This document shows, piece by piece, positions 19,272 through 29,279 of a DNA stretch of 64,000 nucleotides. Numbering within the stretch: the stretch's first letter is position 1; each line of letters begins with the position of its first letter. The stretch covers positions 372,001 to 436,000 of the forward strand of contig NZ_RQER01000001.1 of the NCBI RefSeq assembly GCF_004770615.1, read 5' to 3'. The position numbers were made by a program, and so were the translations under genes. The notes under the pieces were generated by a model. It was not told the DNA's origin, searched no databases, and worked only from the letters and a program-made list of their open reading frames with translations. The stretch comes from Leptospira langatensis. GTDB taxonomy: Bacteria; Spirochaetota; Leptospiria; Leptospirales; Leptospiraceae.

Positions 19272-20072
19272 ATGTCCAAACTTTTTGAAAAATACAATAA
19301 TACGGATGAAACGGAACTGTGGAAGTCCTATCGGGACACCAAAGACCAGAACATTCGCAGTTACTTGGTCGAGAAATATTCCCCTCTAGTCAAACATGTG
19401 GCTGGGCGCATCGCTATCGGCATGCCTCAGAACGTGGAGTTCGACGATCTAGTGTCTTACGGAGTCTTTGGACTCTTGGATGCGATCGAAAAGTTCGATC
19501 CGGAAAGACAGATCAAGTTCAAGACGTATGCAATGACAAGGATCAGAGGATCCATCTTCGATGAGTTACGCTCCATTGACTGGATCCCACGTTCCATTCG
19601 TCAAAAAGCGAAACAGTTGGAACAGATTATCGGCATGCTCGAGAATAAAGAAGGAGCTCATGTCGAAGACGAAGCGATCGCCAAAGAAATGGGGATCTCC
19701 GTCGAGGAATTCAATAGTCTTCTTACTAAGATCAGTGGTACTTCTCTCGTATCCTTAAACGATATTTGGTTCCTGGGTGATGAGAACGACGAGGTTTCCT
19801 TTATGGAAACCTTGGAATCTCCGATGAACATGAATCCGGATACGATCATTGAGAAGGAAGAGATCAAGAATGTGATCGTAGAAGCGATCAAGACGCTTCC
19901 CGACAAAGAAAAAAAAGTGATCGTTCTTTATTATTACGAGGATCTAACTCTAAAAGAGATCGGCGAGGTATTAGAAGTCACCGAATCCCGTATCTCCCAG
20001 CTTCACACTAGAGCGGTTGCAAGATTGCGCAGCAAATTAGGCAAAGTGAAGTCTGTCATTAGCAAAAAGTAA
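19272..20072 (+). CDS. fliA: Flagellar sigma factor FliA (sigma-28/WhiG type)
   Basis: An alternative sigma factor that directs RNA polymerase to late flagellar promoters. Region 2 is seen as [38 protein letters not shown] and [27 protein letters not shown]; region 4 is [38 protein letters not shown]. Both are complete, and the length (266 aa) is normal. It is preceded by a 188-base gap containing direct repeats, so it may start its own transcript. Confidence 0.95.
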   Translation: MSKLFEKYNNTDETELWKSYRDTKDQNIRSYLVEKYSPLVKHVAGRIAIGMPQNVEFDDLVSYGVFGLLDAIEKFDPERQIKFKTYAMTRIRGSIFDELRSIDWIPRSIRQKAKQLEQIIGMLENKEGAHVEDEAIAKEMGISVEEFNSLLTKISGTSLVSLNDIWFLGDENDEVSFMETLESPMNMNPDTIIEKEEIKNVIVEAIKTLPDKEKKVIVLYYYEDLTLKEIGEVLEVTESRISQLHTRAVARLRSKLGKVKSVISKK

Positions 20073-20096
20073 TCTTCTTCTTTCGGAAAATTTAAT

Positions 20097-22079
20097 ATGA
20101 GCCTAAGTTCTTTCTTAAAAGAACAGAGTCAGGAACTGGACAAACTGCAAAACGAGCAGGTGGAAGTAATTGCGCCTACTCTCGAAAAATGTTTGCAAAT
20201 GGCGGCGGCTCATCTTCATAGAAAATCCCACGAACTCGATTATATCGTACTCAAACGAGGCAAGAAGAAGCTATTCGGCTCCGAGCCTTGGCATATTCGC
20301 GCTTCCATTATTCCAGAAGATACTTTCTTAGACGAGCTCTCCGAGCTAGATAAGAAGCTTACCGGTGGCACCGGTAAATTGGTTTCCAAAGATCTGAAGG
20401 AGTTCCTTCAACCGAAGGACAAGGATTCCAAGGCAGTGGTCCAGATCCTTCGGAACGGAGTTTATCTCACGATTTATCCTCCTATGGGAGACGGGAAGAC
20501 AATCGATATGGCGGAGGTCTCTCGTAGACTTTCTGTTCGAGGGGTTTCTCCGGTAGAAGAGGACCAGATCAAGAAGATCCTCAAAGAGATGAAGGGAGAG
20601 CCGATCTATATTTCCAATATGAAGCCTCGCCAGGGAGCGGAAGGCAAGATGATGCTGGACATCTCTCCGGATCGAATGAGGGCAAAGATCACTTTGGTTC
20701 CTCCTAAGCCGGGAGGAAGGGATCTAGAAGTCAAGGACGTAGTCAATTATCTTAGGAATGCTGGCATCAAATACGGGATCAAAGAAGAAGAGATCCAAAG
20801 AAAATTAGAGGACGAATACTTTAACCAACCTTTCACGGCAGCTGAAGGCGATCCTCCTTTGAACGGAAAGAACGCACAGATCATCTATCATGTTCGCACC
20901 CAGAAAAAGGTCGTATTCCGGGAAGACGAATCCGGTCGTGTGGATTACAAGGACATGGATCTGATCGAGAACGTAGTGGTCGGCCAGCTCTTAGCGGAAA
21001 AGATCCCCGCAGAAAGAGGAAAATACGGTCGCACTCTGTTTAACGAGCTTCTTCCTGCGAAGGACGGATTGGATACGGAGCTGAAGCAAGGAAAGGGAAC
21101 CATCCTCTCCGAAGATAGGACCAAGCTTACCGCGGAAGTAAACGGCCAAGTGGTCTATGCGAGTGGAAGGCTTTCCGTCGAGACCGTTTACAGAGTGAAC
21201 GGAGACGTAGGGATCAAGACAGGAAATGTCACGTTCTTAGGTTCCGTGATCATTACTGGGAACGTAGAGGACAATTATTCCGTCAAGGCAGCGGGGAATA
21301 TCGAGATCTATGGAACTGTCCAAAAGGCAAACGTAGAAGCGGACGGAGATATTATTATTCGCCAAGGGGTTTCCGGTAGAGATGAGGCCCGTATCGAATC
21401 CACGGGTGGGAACGTGATCGCTAAGTTCATCCAGAATGCAACCGTAGTGACCGAGAAGGACGTAGTAGTCCAAGAAGGTATACTTCACTGTTTCGTCAGT
21501 GCCGGCGGGAAGGTTGTGTCTAACGGTAAACGGGGCCAGATCGTAGGCGGAACAATCCGTGCTGCGGAGATGATTGCAGCCAAGGTGATCGGTTCTTCTG
21601 CCAACCCTGCCACTGAATTGATCGTAGGAACGGATCCGAAAGTACTAAAGCAGATCTCAGAATATGAGGAGAAGCTTGCGGAAAACCAGGACAAGTTCGA
21701 GCAGCTTACTAAGAGCCTCAAGACCCTTAAGGCAAGAAAGGAAAACGACCCGGCTTCCTTTACCCAAGACCACGATCAACAATTGGGTAAGACCGCTAAA
21801 GCGGTAGAAAAGCTGGAGGTCCGTATCCGGGAATACGAGAACGAGATCCAAAACCTGCGCACTTATATGGAAGAAAGGGCGGCAAACGGCAAGATCAGCA
21901 TAGAAAAGACCCTCTTTGGCGGGGTAACCCTGAAGATCCGAAGCGCCGACTTCAAGACCCGCAACGAGATCAAACATAAGACCTTCGTGGAAGAGAACGG
22001 GGCCATACGGCAATTGCCATACCAAGATCCTGAGCCGGATAAAAAAGACTGGAGAAAAAACAGATCTAGAGGAAAATAA
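20097..22079 (+). CDS. FapA family (DUF342) flagellar assembly protein A
   Basis: A 660-residue protein. After an N-terminal domain (Jag-N-like start with [33 protein letters not shown]) comes the DUF342/FapA region with a repetitive beta-helix ([22 protein letters not shown], then [27 protein letters not shown]) and a C-terminal coiled coil (about 525-600). DUF342 proteins affect flagellar gene expression or cell envelope functions in other bacteria; the precise role is unknown. It sits 24 bases after fliA and is probably in the same operon. Confidence 0.85.
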   Translation: MSLSSFLKEQSQELDKLQNEQVEVIAPTLEKCLQMAAAHLHRKSHELDYIVLKRGKKKLFGSEPWHIRASIIPEDTFLDELSELDKKLTGGTGKLVSKDLKEFLQPKDKDSKAVVQILRNGVYLTIYPPMGDGKTIDMAEVSRRLSVRGVSPVEEDQIKKILKEMKGEPIYISNMKPRQGAEGKMMLDISPDRMRAKITLVPPKPGGRDLEVKDVVNYLRNAGIKYGIKEEEIQRKLEDEYFNQPFTAAEGDPPLNGKNAQIIYHVRTQKKVVFREDESGRVDYKDMDLIENVVVGQLLAEKIPAERGKYGRTLFNELLPAKDGLDTELKQGKGTILSEDRTKLTAEVNGQVVYASGRLSVETVYRVNGDVGIKTGNVTFLGSVIITGNVEDNYSVKAAGNIEIYGTVQKANVEADGDIIIRQGVSGRDEARIESTGGNVIAKFIQNATVVTEKDVVVQEGILHCFVSAGGKVVSNGKRGQIVGGTIRAAEMIAAKVIGSSANPATELIVGTDPKVLKQISEYEEKLAENQDKFEQLTKSLKTLKARKENDPASFTQDHDQQLGKTAKAVEKLEVRIREYENEIQNLRTYMEERAANGKISIEKTLFGGVTLKIRSADFKTRNEIKHKTFVEENGAIRQLPYQDPEPDKKDWRKNRSRGK

Positions 22080-22084
22080 CGGCT

Positions 22085-22450
22085 ATGAGGCTAAACGAAC
22101 CTCTTTCCGGCTACGGAGCTGCGGGCGACATACTGAGAAGGAATATGGTGGAGAATCCCCATACTCTCACGAATGTGATCGCCCAGAATGAGAAAGCAGT
22201 CCGAGAGTATTCCATAGATAAAAAGTATGCGGTGGAGATGTACACCGAGACTTTTGCCCTATCTCCGGAATATAGAGAAAGACTTCGTAACTCGTATACC
22301 CAAAGGATCGGAGAAATAGAAAAAGAAATCCGTTCTTTCAAGGGCCCAAGGCCTGAGGGTGGAAAGGAGAGGATCATCTCCTACGATAAAATGGGAAGGA
22401 AAACGGAAATCCGAACCCCTTCCCGTTCCACAGTGGACTATATCGCTTAA
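22085..22450 (+). CDS. Small hypothetical protein in the fliA-gmk run
   Basis: 121 residues, not recognised. No signal peptide or membrane helix; predicted helical in the middle (YRERLRNSYTQRIGEIEKEIRSF) with a short beta-prone end (RIISYDKMGRKTEIRTP). It begins five bases after the fapA stop. Codon use resembles its neighbours, and it fits the operon, so it is very likely real. The function cannot be stated. Confidence 0.7.
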   Translation: MRLNEPLSGYGAAGDILRRNMVENPHTLTNVIAQNEKAVREYSIDKKYAVEMYTETFALSPEYRERLRNSYTQRIGEIEKEIRSFKGPRPEGGKERIISYDKMGRKTEIRTPSRSTVDYIA

Positions 22451-22512
22451 TAAAAAAACGCCTACGGACTCCGAGGGATGTTGTTGGAAATCCTCGATAA
22501 GGTAGGGAAGCG

Positions 22513-23766
22513 ATGGAACTATTCACAGTCCTATTCTTAAATATCATTATAGCCGCAGGCTTGTACGTGGGAATTTCCGCACAGGTTACTAAGCGGATCC
22601 GTTCTCACATGATCCGAAGGATCAATGAGGAGATCCGCTCTTTGGTCGACGAAGTCCAGACAGAGACGGAGAGTCAGATCGAACTTTTGAATTCTAAGAT
22701 CCAAGCATATAAGATCCTAGTGCAACGTTCCGACCTGTTGGAAGATAAGTACAAGAGCATATTACAAAAATTAGAAGAACTTCCGGAAAGGATTTACGGA
22801 GAAAAGTCGGAAGTGATCGGATCTAGGTCCTTGGGATCCGAGTCTATTTTGCAAGAATCTTCCGTCCCCAGATCCAGTAGAAATGAGGAAGCCTCCTTAC
22901 CGGAATTCGAGACTTTGGCAGAAGAGGAAGATCAGGATTTCGTAAATGAGGATCTGGAAGAAGTACGTCTATCCGAAGAAGAAGAGTTTAAGAACGAATA
23001 TCTGACACTGATCCGCGAAAAGCAGAAAGAGCTAAGATCGAACCAACCGAAATCGGTCGATTCCGGAAGAAATGAGTTAGCTGCGAAAGCGGGTGAGGGA
23101 GTGGGAAGGCTGTATAAGCAGAACGTTTCGGATTCTTCTTCTCAAAACCCGGCGAAACCTTTCTTGGATCCGGAGAGAAAGAATTCTGTATCAAGAAATT
23201 TGAATGAAGAAGAGAAGGATTCGGGGACTCTCGGTGTTCTGAAGACTTTCGGCAAAAAGATCAAGGATGTAATGGGTTGGAAAGACGCAGAGGAATTGCT
23301 TGGCCAGGTTTCTCCAACCAGAACTCCTCAGCCTATGTACAATCCGAGTTCAACCTTCGATATTTCTCTAGATGGCGATCCGTTCCAAGAGAATCAGATC
23401 TCTTTTCCGGAAGATATCAGTGGAGGCTCTCTGAAAGCGGAGACTTCGTATAGGCCGGAACCTTCTTCTAAAAAGCCGGAACGAAAACCTAAGATAAAAG
23501 ATAATACGATCCCAATCGAAGAAAATTTCGGAAAGATCCTGGAGAAAAAAATCTCCGGCTATACTCCTCAAAAACAGGATTCGGTTAAGATTTCAACGGA
23601 GCTTGCTCTAAAAGAGCTGGGTGACGGTGCGAGTAAGATTGAGAAGGTAGTTTTCCTCTTGAAAAAACATTATTCTCATGAAGAAATTTCAGAAGCCTTG
23701 GATCTCGCCACGGGAGAAGTGGATATCATAGAAAGATTCAGGTTGGAGAGGAATAGGAGGATCTGA
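22513..23766 (+). CDS. Membrane-anchored coiled-coil protein with DUF6115-like C terminus
   Basis: 417 residues. A single N-terminal membrane helix (LFTVLFLNIIIAAGLYVGI) is followed by a coiled coil (about 30-100), then a long acidic, serine-rich and probably disordered stretch, and finally a small helical domain, KVVFLLKKHYSHEEISEALDLATGEVDIIERF, that resembles the helix-turn-helix-like DUF6115 tail found near flagellar and RemA genes. The stop overlaps the remA ATG (TGATG). Role unknown. Confidence 0.75.
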   Translation: MELFTVLFLNIIIAAGLYVGISAQVTKRIRSHMIRRINEEIRSLVDEVQTETESQIELLNSKIQAYKILVQRSDLLEDKYKSILQKLEELPERIYGEKSEVIGSRSLGSESILQESSVPRSSRNEEASLPEFETLAEEEDQDFVNEDLEEVRLSEEEEFKNEYLTLIREKQKELRSNQPKSVDSGRNELAAKAGEGVGRLYKQNVSDSSSQNPAKPFLDPERKNSVSRNLNEEEKDSGTLGVLKTFGKKIKDVMGWKDAEELLGQVSPTRTPQPMYNPSSTFDISLDGDPFQENQISFPEDISGGSLKAETSYRPEPSSKKPERKPKIKDNTIPIEENFGKILEKKISGYTPQKQDSVKISTELALKELGDGASKIEKVVFLLKKHYSHEEISEALDLATGEVDIIERFRLERNRRI

Positions 23767-24047
23767 TGTCCCAATTCAGCGTCTTGAACGTAGGCTTCGG
23801 AAATATCGTTATGGTTTCCAAGATCGTGGGGATCATCCATTCGGATTCGGCTTCGGCGAAACGGATCCGAAACGAGGCCAAGAGCAATAATAGTTTAGTA
23901 GACGCAACCCAAGGGAAAAAAACAAGATCCATCATTATCACGGATTCCAATCATCTGATCCTTTCCAATCTGAGGGTGGAGGCCTTGACTCGAAGAATAG
24001 AGAGCCGAGATAATTCCATCGCTGAAGAAGAGGAAGAAAGGGACTGA
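23766..24047 (+). CDS. remA: RemA family regulator (DUF370)
   Basis: 93 residues, of which about 1-80 match RemA/DUF370 throughout: [27 protein letters not shown], then [32 protein letters not shown]. In Bacillus subtilis RemA is a DNA-binding activator of matrix and osmoprotection genes; here it sits between flagellar genes and guanylate kinase, a frequent remA-gmk pairing. Both ends overlap the neighbouring genes. Confidence 0.9.
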   Translation: MSQFSVLNVGFGNIVMVSKIVGIIHSDSASAKRIRNEAKSNNSLVDATQGKKTRSIIITDSNHLILSNLRVEALTRRIESRDNSIAEEEEERD

Positions 24048-24595
24048 AAGAGCCTAAGTTAATCGTACTTTCCTCCGTGGCCGGAGGAGGAAAATCCACC
24101 CTAATCCAAATACTGAGAGCCAAACATTCCGATTTGGCTTTTTCCGTTTCTTGCACGACTCGTCCTCCTCGCCCCGGCGACAAGGAGGGAGTAACGTATT
24201 TCTTTCTGACCAAGGAGGAATTCGAATCCGGAATAGAGAAGGGTGAGTTCTTGGAATGGGCGAGGGTCCACGATAATTATTATGGGACACCGGCCAAATT
24301 CGTAGAGAATTGCCTCGCTTCCGGAAAATCGGTCATCATGGATCTGGATGTCCAAGGCGCAGACCAGGTTAAGAAAAAGCTTGGGTCGAAAGTCATTACA
24401 ATCTTTATCCTTCCTCCTAACGAAGAGGAATGGGAGAGGCGTTTGCGGGGTCGGGGAACCGATTCCGAAGAAAGTATCCTGAAAAGGATCCGGAATGGAA
24501 AAGCTGAATTGAAGAGAAAGGACGATTTCGATTTCGCAATCGTGAATGACAAGCTGGATGAGACAGTGGCGGGATTGGAGAGGATTTTGTTTTAG
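24044..24595 (+). CDS. gmk: Guanylate kinase, likely CTG start
   Basis: Phosphorylates GMP to GDP. The P-loop is [30 protein letters not shown] and [15 protein letters not shown] are the GMP-binding motifs, and [14 protein letters not shown] the following strand. The only ATG, GTG or TTG start in frame, GTG 24077, would remove the first beta strand (LIVLSS) before the P-loop. Upstream of it, as far as the in-frame stop at 24023, the only plausible start is CTG 24044, which overlaps the remA stop (CTGA) and follows GAAAGGGA. That gives 183 residues beginning [11 protein letters not shown], a normal guanylate kinase N terminus. Confidence 0.9.
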   Translation: MKEPKLIVLSSVAGGGKSTLIQILRAKHSDLAFSVSCTTRPPRPGDKEGVTYFFLTKEEFESGIEKGEFLEWARVHDNYYGTPAKFVENCLASGKSVIMDLDVQGADQVKKKLGSKVITIFILPPNEEEWERRLRGRGTDSEESILKRIRNGKAELKRKDDFDFAIVNDKLDETVAGLERILF

Positions 24596-24597
24596 GT

Positions 24598-24720
24598 GGC
24601 CCCCACCCTCATCGGGTGGTGGAGGCGGGTCGCCTAGTGGGAGAGGCGAGCTTTTCCTTTAGCAGAAAATTCCAGATCTGGCAATTCAAAAATTTTGCCA
24701 GGATTTTTGTAGGAACTATT
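24598..24720 (+). repeat. GC-rich hairpin repeat, copy B
   Basis: It begins two bases after the gmk stop with GGCCCCCACCC, TCATC and GGGTGG, continues GTGGGAGAGGCGAGC and AGCAGAAAATTCC, and ends in a second hairpin and TTTTTGTAGGAACT. Copy C has the same elements in the same order. It fills most of the gap before the DUF3089 gene. Confidence 0.65.
24678..24708 (+). terminator. Intrinsic terminator after gmk
   Basis: CTGGCAA and TTGCCAG pair over 7 bp around a ten-base AT-rich loop, followed by GATTTTTG. It lies inside repeat copy B and would end the long fliA-gmk transcript. Confidence 0.6.
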
Positions 24721-24859
24721 TATCTTCGCCTCGATCCGAATTTTCCGTTCGGGATCCATTTTTTCTTGCAAGTCATTCGAAGTGGAATAGAATTTCCGTT
24801 CTATATTATTTACGACTGAAAAAGGTTTTATTCCTTTTCTTATATAAGAATAACATTAT

Positions 24860-25906
24860 ATGAAAATTTCTCTTCGCTCTCTCCGTTCTCGATTTAAACT
24901 CCTCTTCTTTTTTGCGTTCCTTTGCGTTCAGTTCGGGTGTCTATTTCTTCTCCGTCCTAGAAAGGATTTCCAAGAGAGCAAGTCTCTTATGCCTCCCGAT
25001 TATACGAATTTGGATTTTTGGGCGGCTCACCCGGATAAGAAGGATCCTGCGGATGAGGTACCTCCTTCTTCCTCGTATAAGGATCGTCAAAAGGAAGCTC
25101 AGGCTGATACCTTCTTCATTCATCCTACTACCTTGCTTGCAAGACCTAAGTATTGGAACGGGGACTTGAATGATGCCTCCTTGAACGAAAGAACGAATCA
25201 AGGGACGATCCGGACCCAGGCCAGCGCTTTTAACGATTGTTGTAGAGTGTATGCCCCTAGATACAGACAGGCCGCGTTGATCGTATTTATGGAAAATACT
25301 CCCGAAGGGCAACAGGCCTTGGATCTGGCCTACGAGGACGTGAAAGCAGCTTTCTTATATTATATGAGGACTTGGAATCGGGGCCGTCCGTTCATTATTG
25401 CCTCTCATAGTCAGGGGACCCGCCATTCGGTTCGATTGATCAAGGAAGTTATCGCTTCTTCTGAATATAAGAAGAATTTAATAGCTGCGTATTCAATCGG
25501 ATTTCCGTATAAACCGGAAGAGATCGGCCTTCCAGTTTGCAAGTCCGAGAAGGAGACCGGATGTGCGATCAATTGGAATTCCTACGAGTGGGGGAATAGT
25601 CCGAAAAGACTTTCGGAACGTTACGATCCTTCTACCGTTTGTGTGAATCCTTTGACCTGGAAGAAAGACGAAGAATATGCTCCCAAGTCCATGAATCTGG
25701 GAAGTATCACTCACAAGTTTGATAAGGTCATTTTGGGTGCGGCGGATGCAAAGTGCGATAAGGGTGCCTTATGGGTCCACAAACCCGAGATGAGGGGTTT
25801 TCCTTCTTTAGGAAAAGATGATAGTCTTCATCTCGTGGATTTTCATATGTTCTACGGGAATATCCGTAAGAATGCGAGGGATCGGGCAGATCAGTTCGTG
25901 CAGTAG
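24860..25906 (+). CDS. DUF3089 domain protein, likely envelope hydrolase
   Basis: A 348-residue DUF3089 (alpha/beta-hydrolase-like) protein. The nucleophile motif SHSQG lies near residues 180-184 (FIIASHSQGTRH), preceded by TFFIHPTTLL and YRQAALIVF, and followed by CAINWNSYEWG. A basic N terminus and hydrophobic segment ending QFGC suggest export, possibly as a lipoprotein at Cys27. The substrate is unknown; an esterase or lipase role is inferred. The last 16 bases overlap the convergent gene. Confidence 0.8.
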   Translation: MKISLRSLRSRFKLLFFFAFLCVQFGCLFLLRPRKDFQESKSLMPPDYTNLDFWAAHPDKKDPADEVPPSSSYKDRQKEAQADTFFIHPTTLLARPKYWNGDLNDASLNERTNQGTIRTQASAFNDCCRVYAPRYRQAALIVFMENTPEGQQALDLAYEDVKAAFLYYMRTWNRGRPFIIASHSQGTRHSVRLIKEVIASSEYKKNLIAAYSIGFPYKPEEIGLPVCKSEKETGCAINWNSYEWGNSPKRLSERYDPSTVCVNPLTWKKDEEYAPKSMNLGSITHKFDKVILGAADAKCDKGALWVHKPEMRGFPSLGKDDSLHLVDFHMFYGNIRKNARDRADQFVQ

Positions 25907-26304
25907 GTTTGTTCTACTACGATGGAAGGCATATCCGTTCTCTTTCCGTCCAGCTCTAGCTTCTTATTCTTTAAATAAAAGCCGCAGACTTCTACATAGG
26001 AACCTACCGAGACCCGATTCATTAGGCTGTAATCGTCCGAATCCAAGACGACCGGTTTGCCCGAAAAATGCACTACGAATCGGATCGAGTTCCCTTTGTA
26101 CAATACGTGAGTCACGCTTCCTGCCACTCGAACTGTCTCTCCGACTGCCTTGCTCGGATTATTTACTAATTCCTCACCGGAAACGTATTTAGGTTTAGGG
26201 GGAGTGGACGCCGCCTTCGACTTTTTGCTCTTGGAAAATAAGGAGATATTTCCTGAGAATAATATCGAAACGAGTAATATGGGAATAAGCTTCTTCTGTA
26301 TCAT
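25891..26304 (-). CDS. Small secreted OB-fold-like protein at the end of the fliF operon
   Basis: 137 residues: signal peptide (MIQKKLIPILLVSILFSGNISLF), a Lys/Ser-rich linker, then one domain of about 95 residues with strands ETVRVAGSVTHVLY, IRFVVHFSGKPVVL and GSYVEVCGFYL resembling tRNA_anti-like OB folds. It starts six bases after flbB, so it is probably the last gene of the flagellar operon, with a periplasmic place near the collar possible. Its 3' end overlaps the DUF3089 gene tail to tail. Function unknown. Confidence 0.65.
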   Translation of the reverse strand: MIQKKLIPILLVSILFSGNISLFSKSKKSKAASTPPKPKYVSGEELVNNPSKAVGETVRVAGSVTHVLYKGNSIRFVVHFSGKPVVLDSDDYSLMNRVSVGSYVEVCGFYLKNKKLELDGKRTDMPSIVVEQTYCTN

Positions 26305-26310
26305 AAAATC

Positions 26311-26952
26311 TTAAAGTTCTTCTGATTCGGAACTGGATTCCGGAGCCTTGATCACGTCGGAACGGGACAGCCATTTATTCGTGATATTCGCTCTTCTTTC
26401 TGCAGGAAAGAGGGTAAGAAGATAGGTAGTGATCGTCTGTCTTCCGTCCTGCTCCGCGTCCTTATCCATCTGTATGAAAACATCTATAATATCTTTATCC
26501 GGCCAGTTGGTCAACATCTGCACCGCATTGTCGGGAGGCATGTTCGCCACCTTTTCCGCCATTACCTTGATCAGTTTGCCTCGGCTATTTTTCTCCGACT
26601 CGGCGGATTTCAGTTCGTTCTCTTTGGCCGTAAGTCCACGTTTTAGCTCTTCAATTTTTTCGAGCTCTGCTTCCAGACGCTCTTTTTCTCTTTTGAGTTC
26701 TTCTTCTTTTTGAGTGACCTCGTCCTTATCTTTAGCGAGTCTTTCCATCTCTTTGCGAAATTCCAGTTTTTCCAATTCGGAAGGCGATTCCGAATCCGCA
26801 TTCACGAGTCCAGGTTCTTGCTTTAAGAAGGGAAAGATCTCTACTGCGTCGATGATCTGAAAATAGTGGAATGCGAAGAACCCGATCAGTACTAAGAATA
26901 TGATGAGGAGAACTAAGTAAACGGCTCTCGCTTTGTCGGTCAAACTTGCCAT
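26311..26952 (-). CDS. flbB: FlbB-like periplasmic flagellar collar protein
   Basis: 213 residues: one N-terminal membrane helix (AVYLVLLIIFLVLIGFFAFHYF), a long charged coiled coil (about 60-120), and a C-terminal helical domain (KVMAEKVANMPPDNAVQMLTNWPDKDIIDVFIQMD) of the MotE/MgtE-N type. Spirochaete FlbB has this layout, lies after fliJ as here, and in Borrelia forms the base of the periplasmic collar around the flagellar motor. Assignment rests on architecture and position. Confidence 0.8.
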   Translation of the reverse strand: MASLTDKARAVYLVLLIIFLVLIGFFAFHYFQIIDAVEIFPFLKQEPGLVNADSESPSELEKLEFRKEMERLAKDKDEVTQKEEELKREKERLEAELEKIEELKRGLTAKENELKSAESEKNSRGKLIKVMAEKVANMPPDNAVQMLTNWPDKDIIDVFIQMDKDAEQDGRQTITTYLLTLFPAERRANITNKWLSRSDVIKAPESSSESEEL

Positions 26953-26958
26953 TTTTTA

Positions 26959-27240
26959 TTACACCCGAATGTCCAATCTGGAACCGGAGATCTTCTTTTC
27001 GAGATCTACAGCCTTCGTTTCCAGATGAGAAATTTTATCCTGAAGACTTGCCATGCTTCCTAGTAAAGGATCGGAAGAAGAAGTAGTTTTGCGTACTTCT
27101 AAAAAAGGGAGATCATTTTTTGTAACGTTCGTAAAGCTTTCTGAGTTCAGAAAGTCCCGCATCTTCTGCGCCTGAGCGCTCGACGCTTCCCGTATCATAG
27201 GTAAATACTTTCGGATCCCGTTTAGATCTATCATCCCCAT
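26959..27240 (-). CDS. Small coiled-coil protein overlapping fliJ
   Basis: 93 residues, not recognised; the second half is a heptad-like coil (LLGSMASLQDKISHLETKAVDLEKKI). Its ATG follows GGGAGG with a seven-base gap, one of the best ribosome sites in the operon, although that site and the first 128 bases of the gene lie within fliJ in another frame. The stop is six bases before flbB. Position between fliJ and flbB suggests a flagellar chaperone or collar part, but this is inference. Confidence 0.65.
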   Translation of the reverse strand: MGMIDLNGIRKYLPMIREASSAQAQKMRDFLNSESFTNVTKNDLPFLEVRKTTSSSDPLLGSMASLQDKISHLETKAVDLEKKISGSRLDIRV

Positions 27241-27685
27241 ATGTTTCCTCCCTTTGTTTTCTAAAAAGATCGACTAAGAATTGCTCTTCGGCTAGAGTTC
27301 TCTCTGCCCTTCTATACGTATGCATATAGTCCCGAAATCGACTCTCTTTTAATAGTTCGAGCACCTTCTTTTCCTTTCGGGCTTCCGAGACTTCCGATCT
27401 CTTCTTCTCTACAGGTTCGTCGAAGGATCTGATCTCGGTCTCCAGTTCCGTATTCCGGGTCAATAACTGGCGCATATATGTTTGCAAATAGGAATATTCC
27501 CTTAGGTCTCTGCTTCCGCCAAGCTCGGTAGAAGATAGGGCCTTGATCCTCTCTTCGTTTCCGTCTATTTCCGATTTGCGGACATTTACCTGAGCCACGA
27601 GTTCGGATAGCTCTTTCAATTTCTGATCCTCTTGGATCTTTTTCAGTCTAAGCACAGGTTCGAGACGGAATCGGAATCGTTTCAT
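27113..27685 (-). CDS. fliJ: Flagellar export protein FliJ
   Basis: The central stalk/chaperone of the export ATPase complex. 190 residues, nearly all coiled coil, with the family start KRFRFRLEPVLRLKKIQEDQKLKEL. The last 40 residues, beyond the usual FliJ end (about EETYGDD), are encoded by DNA that also encodes the start of the next gene in another frame. It begins three bases after fliI. Confidence 0.9.
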   Translation of the reverse strand: MKRFRFRLEPVLRLKKIQEDQKLKELSELVAQVNVRKSEIDGNEERIKALSSTELGGSRDLREYSYLQTYMRQLLTRNTELETEIRSFDEPVEKKRSEVSEARKEKKVLELLKESRFRDYMHTYRRAERTLAEEQFLVDLFRKQREETYGDDRSKRDPKVFTYDTGSVERSGAEDAGLSELRKLYERYKK

Positions 27686-27688
27686 GGA

Positions 27689-29053
<1,365 letters not shown>

Positions 29054-29279
29054 GGGCTGGCATCGAACCTATGAGCATACTCTTGGGAGGATTTTGCTCG
29101 GAGTCAAGTGATAATGAGAATATAATAGAATTATGTCTCTTTTAAGGGTAGAAGGGATGTCGAAGATACTACAAAACTTCTCACCTTCTGCTCCGACCAA
29201 AAGAAATTTCCCCTGACCGGATCCCCTTCGCTTGGAAAGAGGACCCGGTAAGAGGGTAAGATTGGACGTGAATGGTGAA
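29054..29279 (-). other. Gap between fliH and fliI
   Basis: 226 bases without a supportable gene in an otherwise tight operon. On the operon strand it contains TTCTATTATATTCTC, close to the -10 regions seen before fliF and fliY, so an internal promoter for fliI is possible. No clear hairpin or repeat seen. Confidence 0.35.

Noticed and set aside
24616..24819. Plus-strand open frame of 67 codons after gmk
   Set aside because: It lies in the repeat element and spans its terminator hairpin; no family features or ribosome site.
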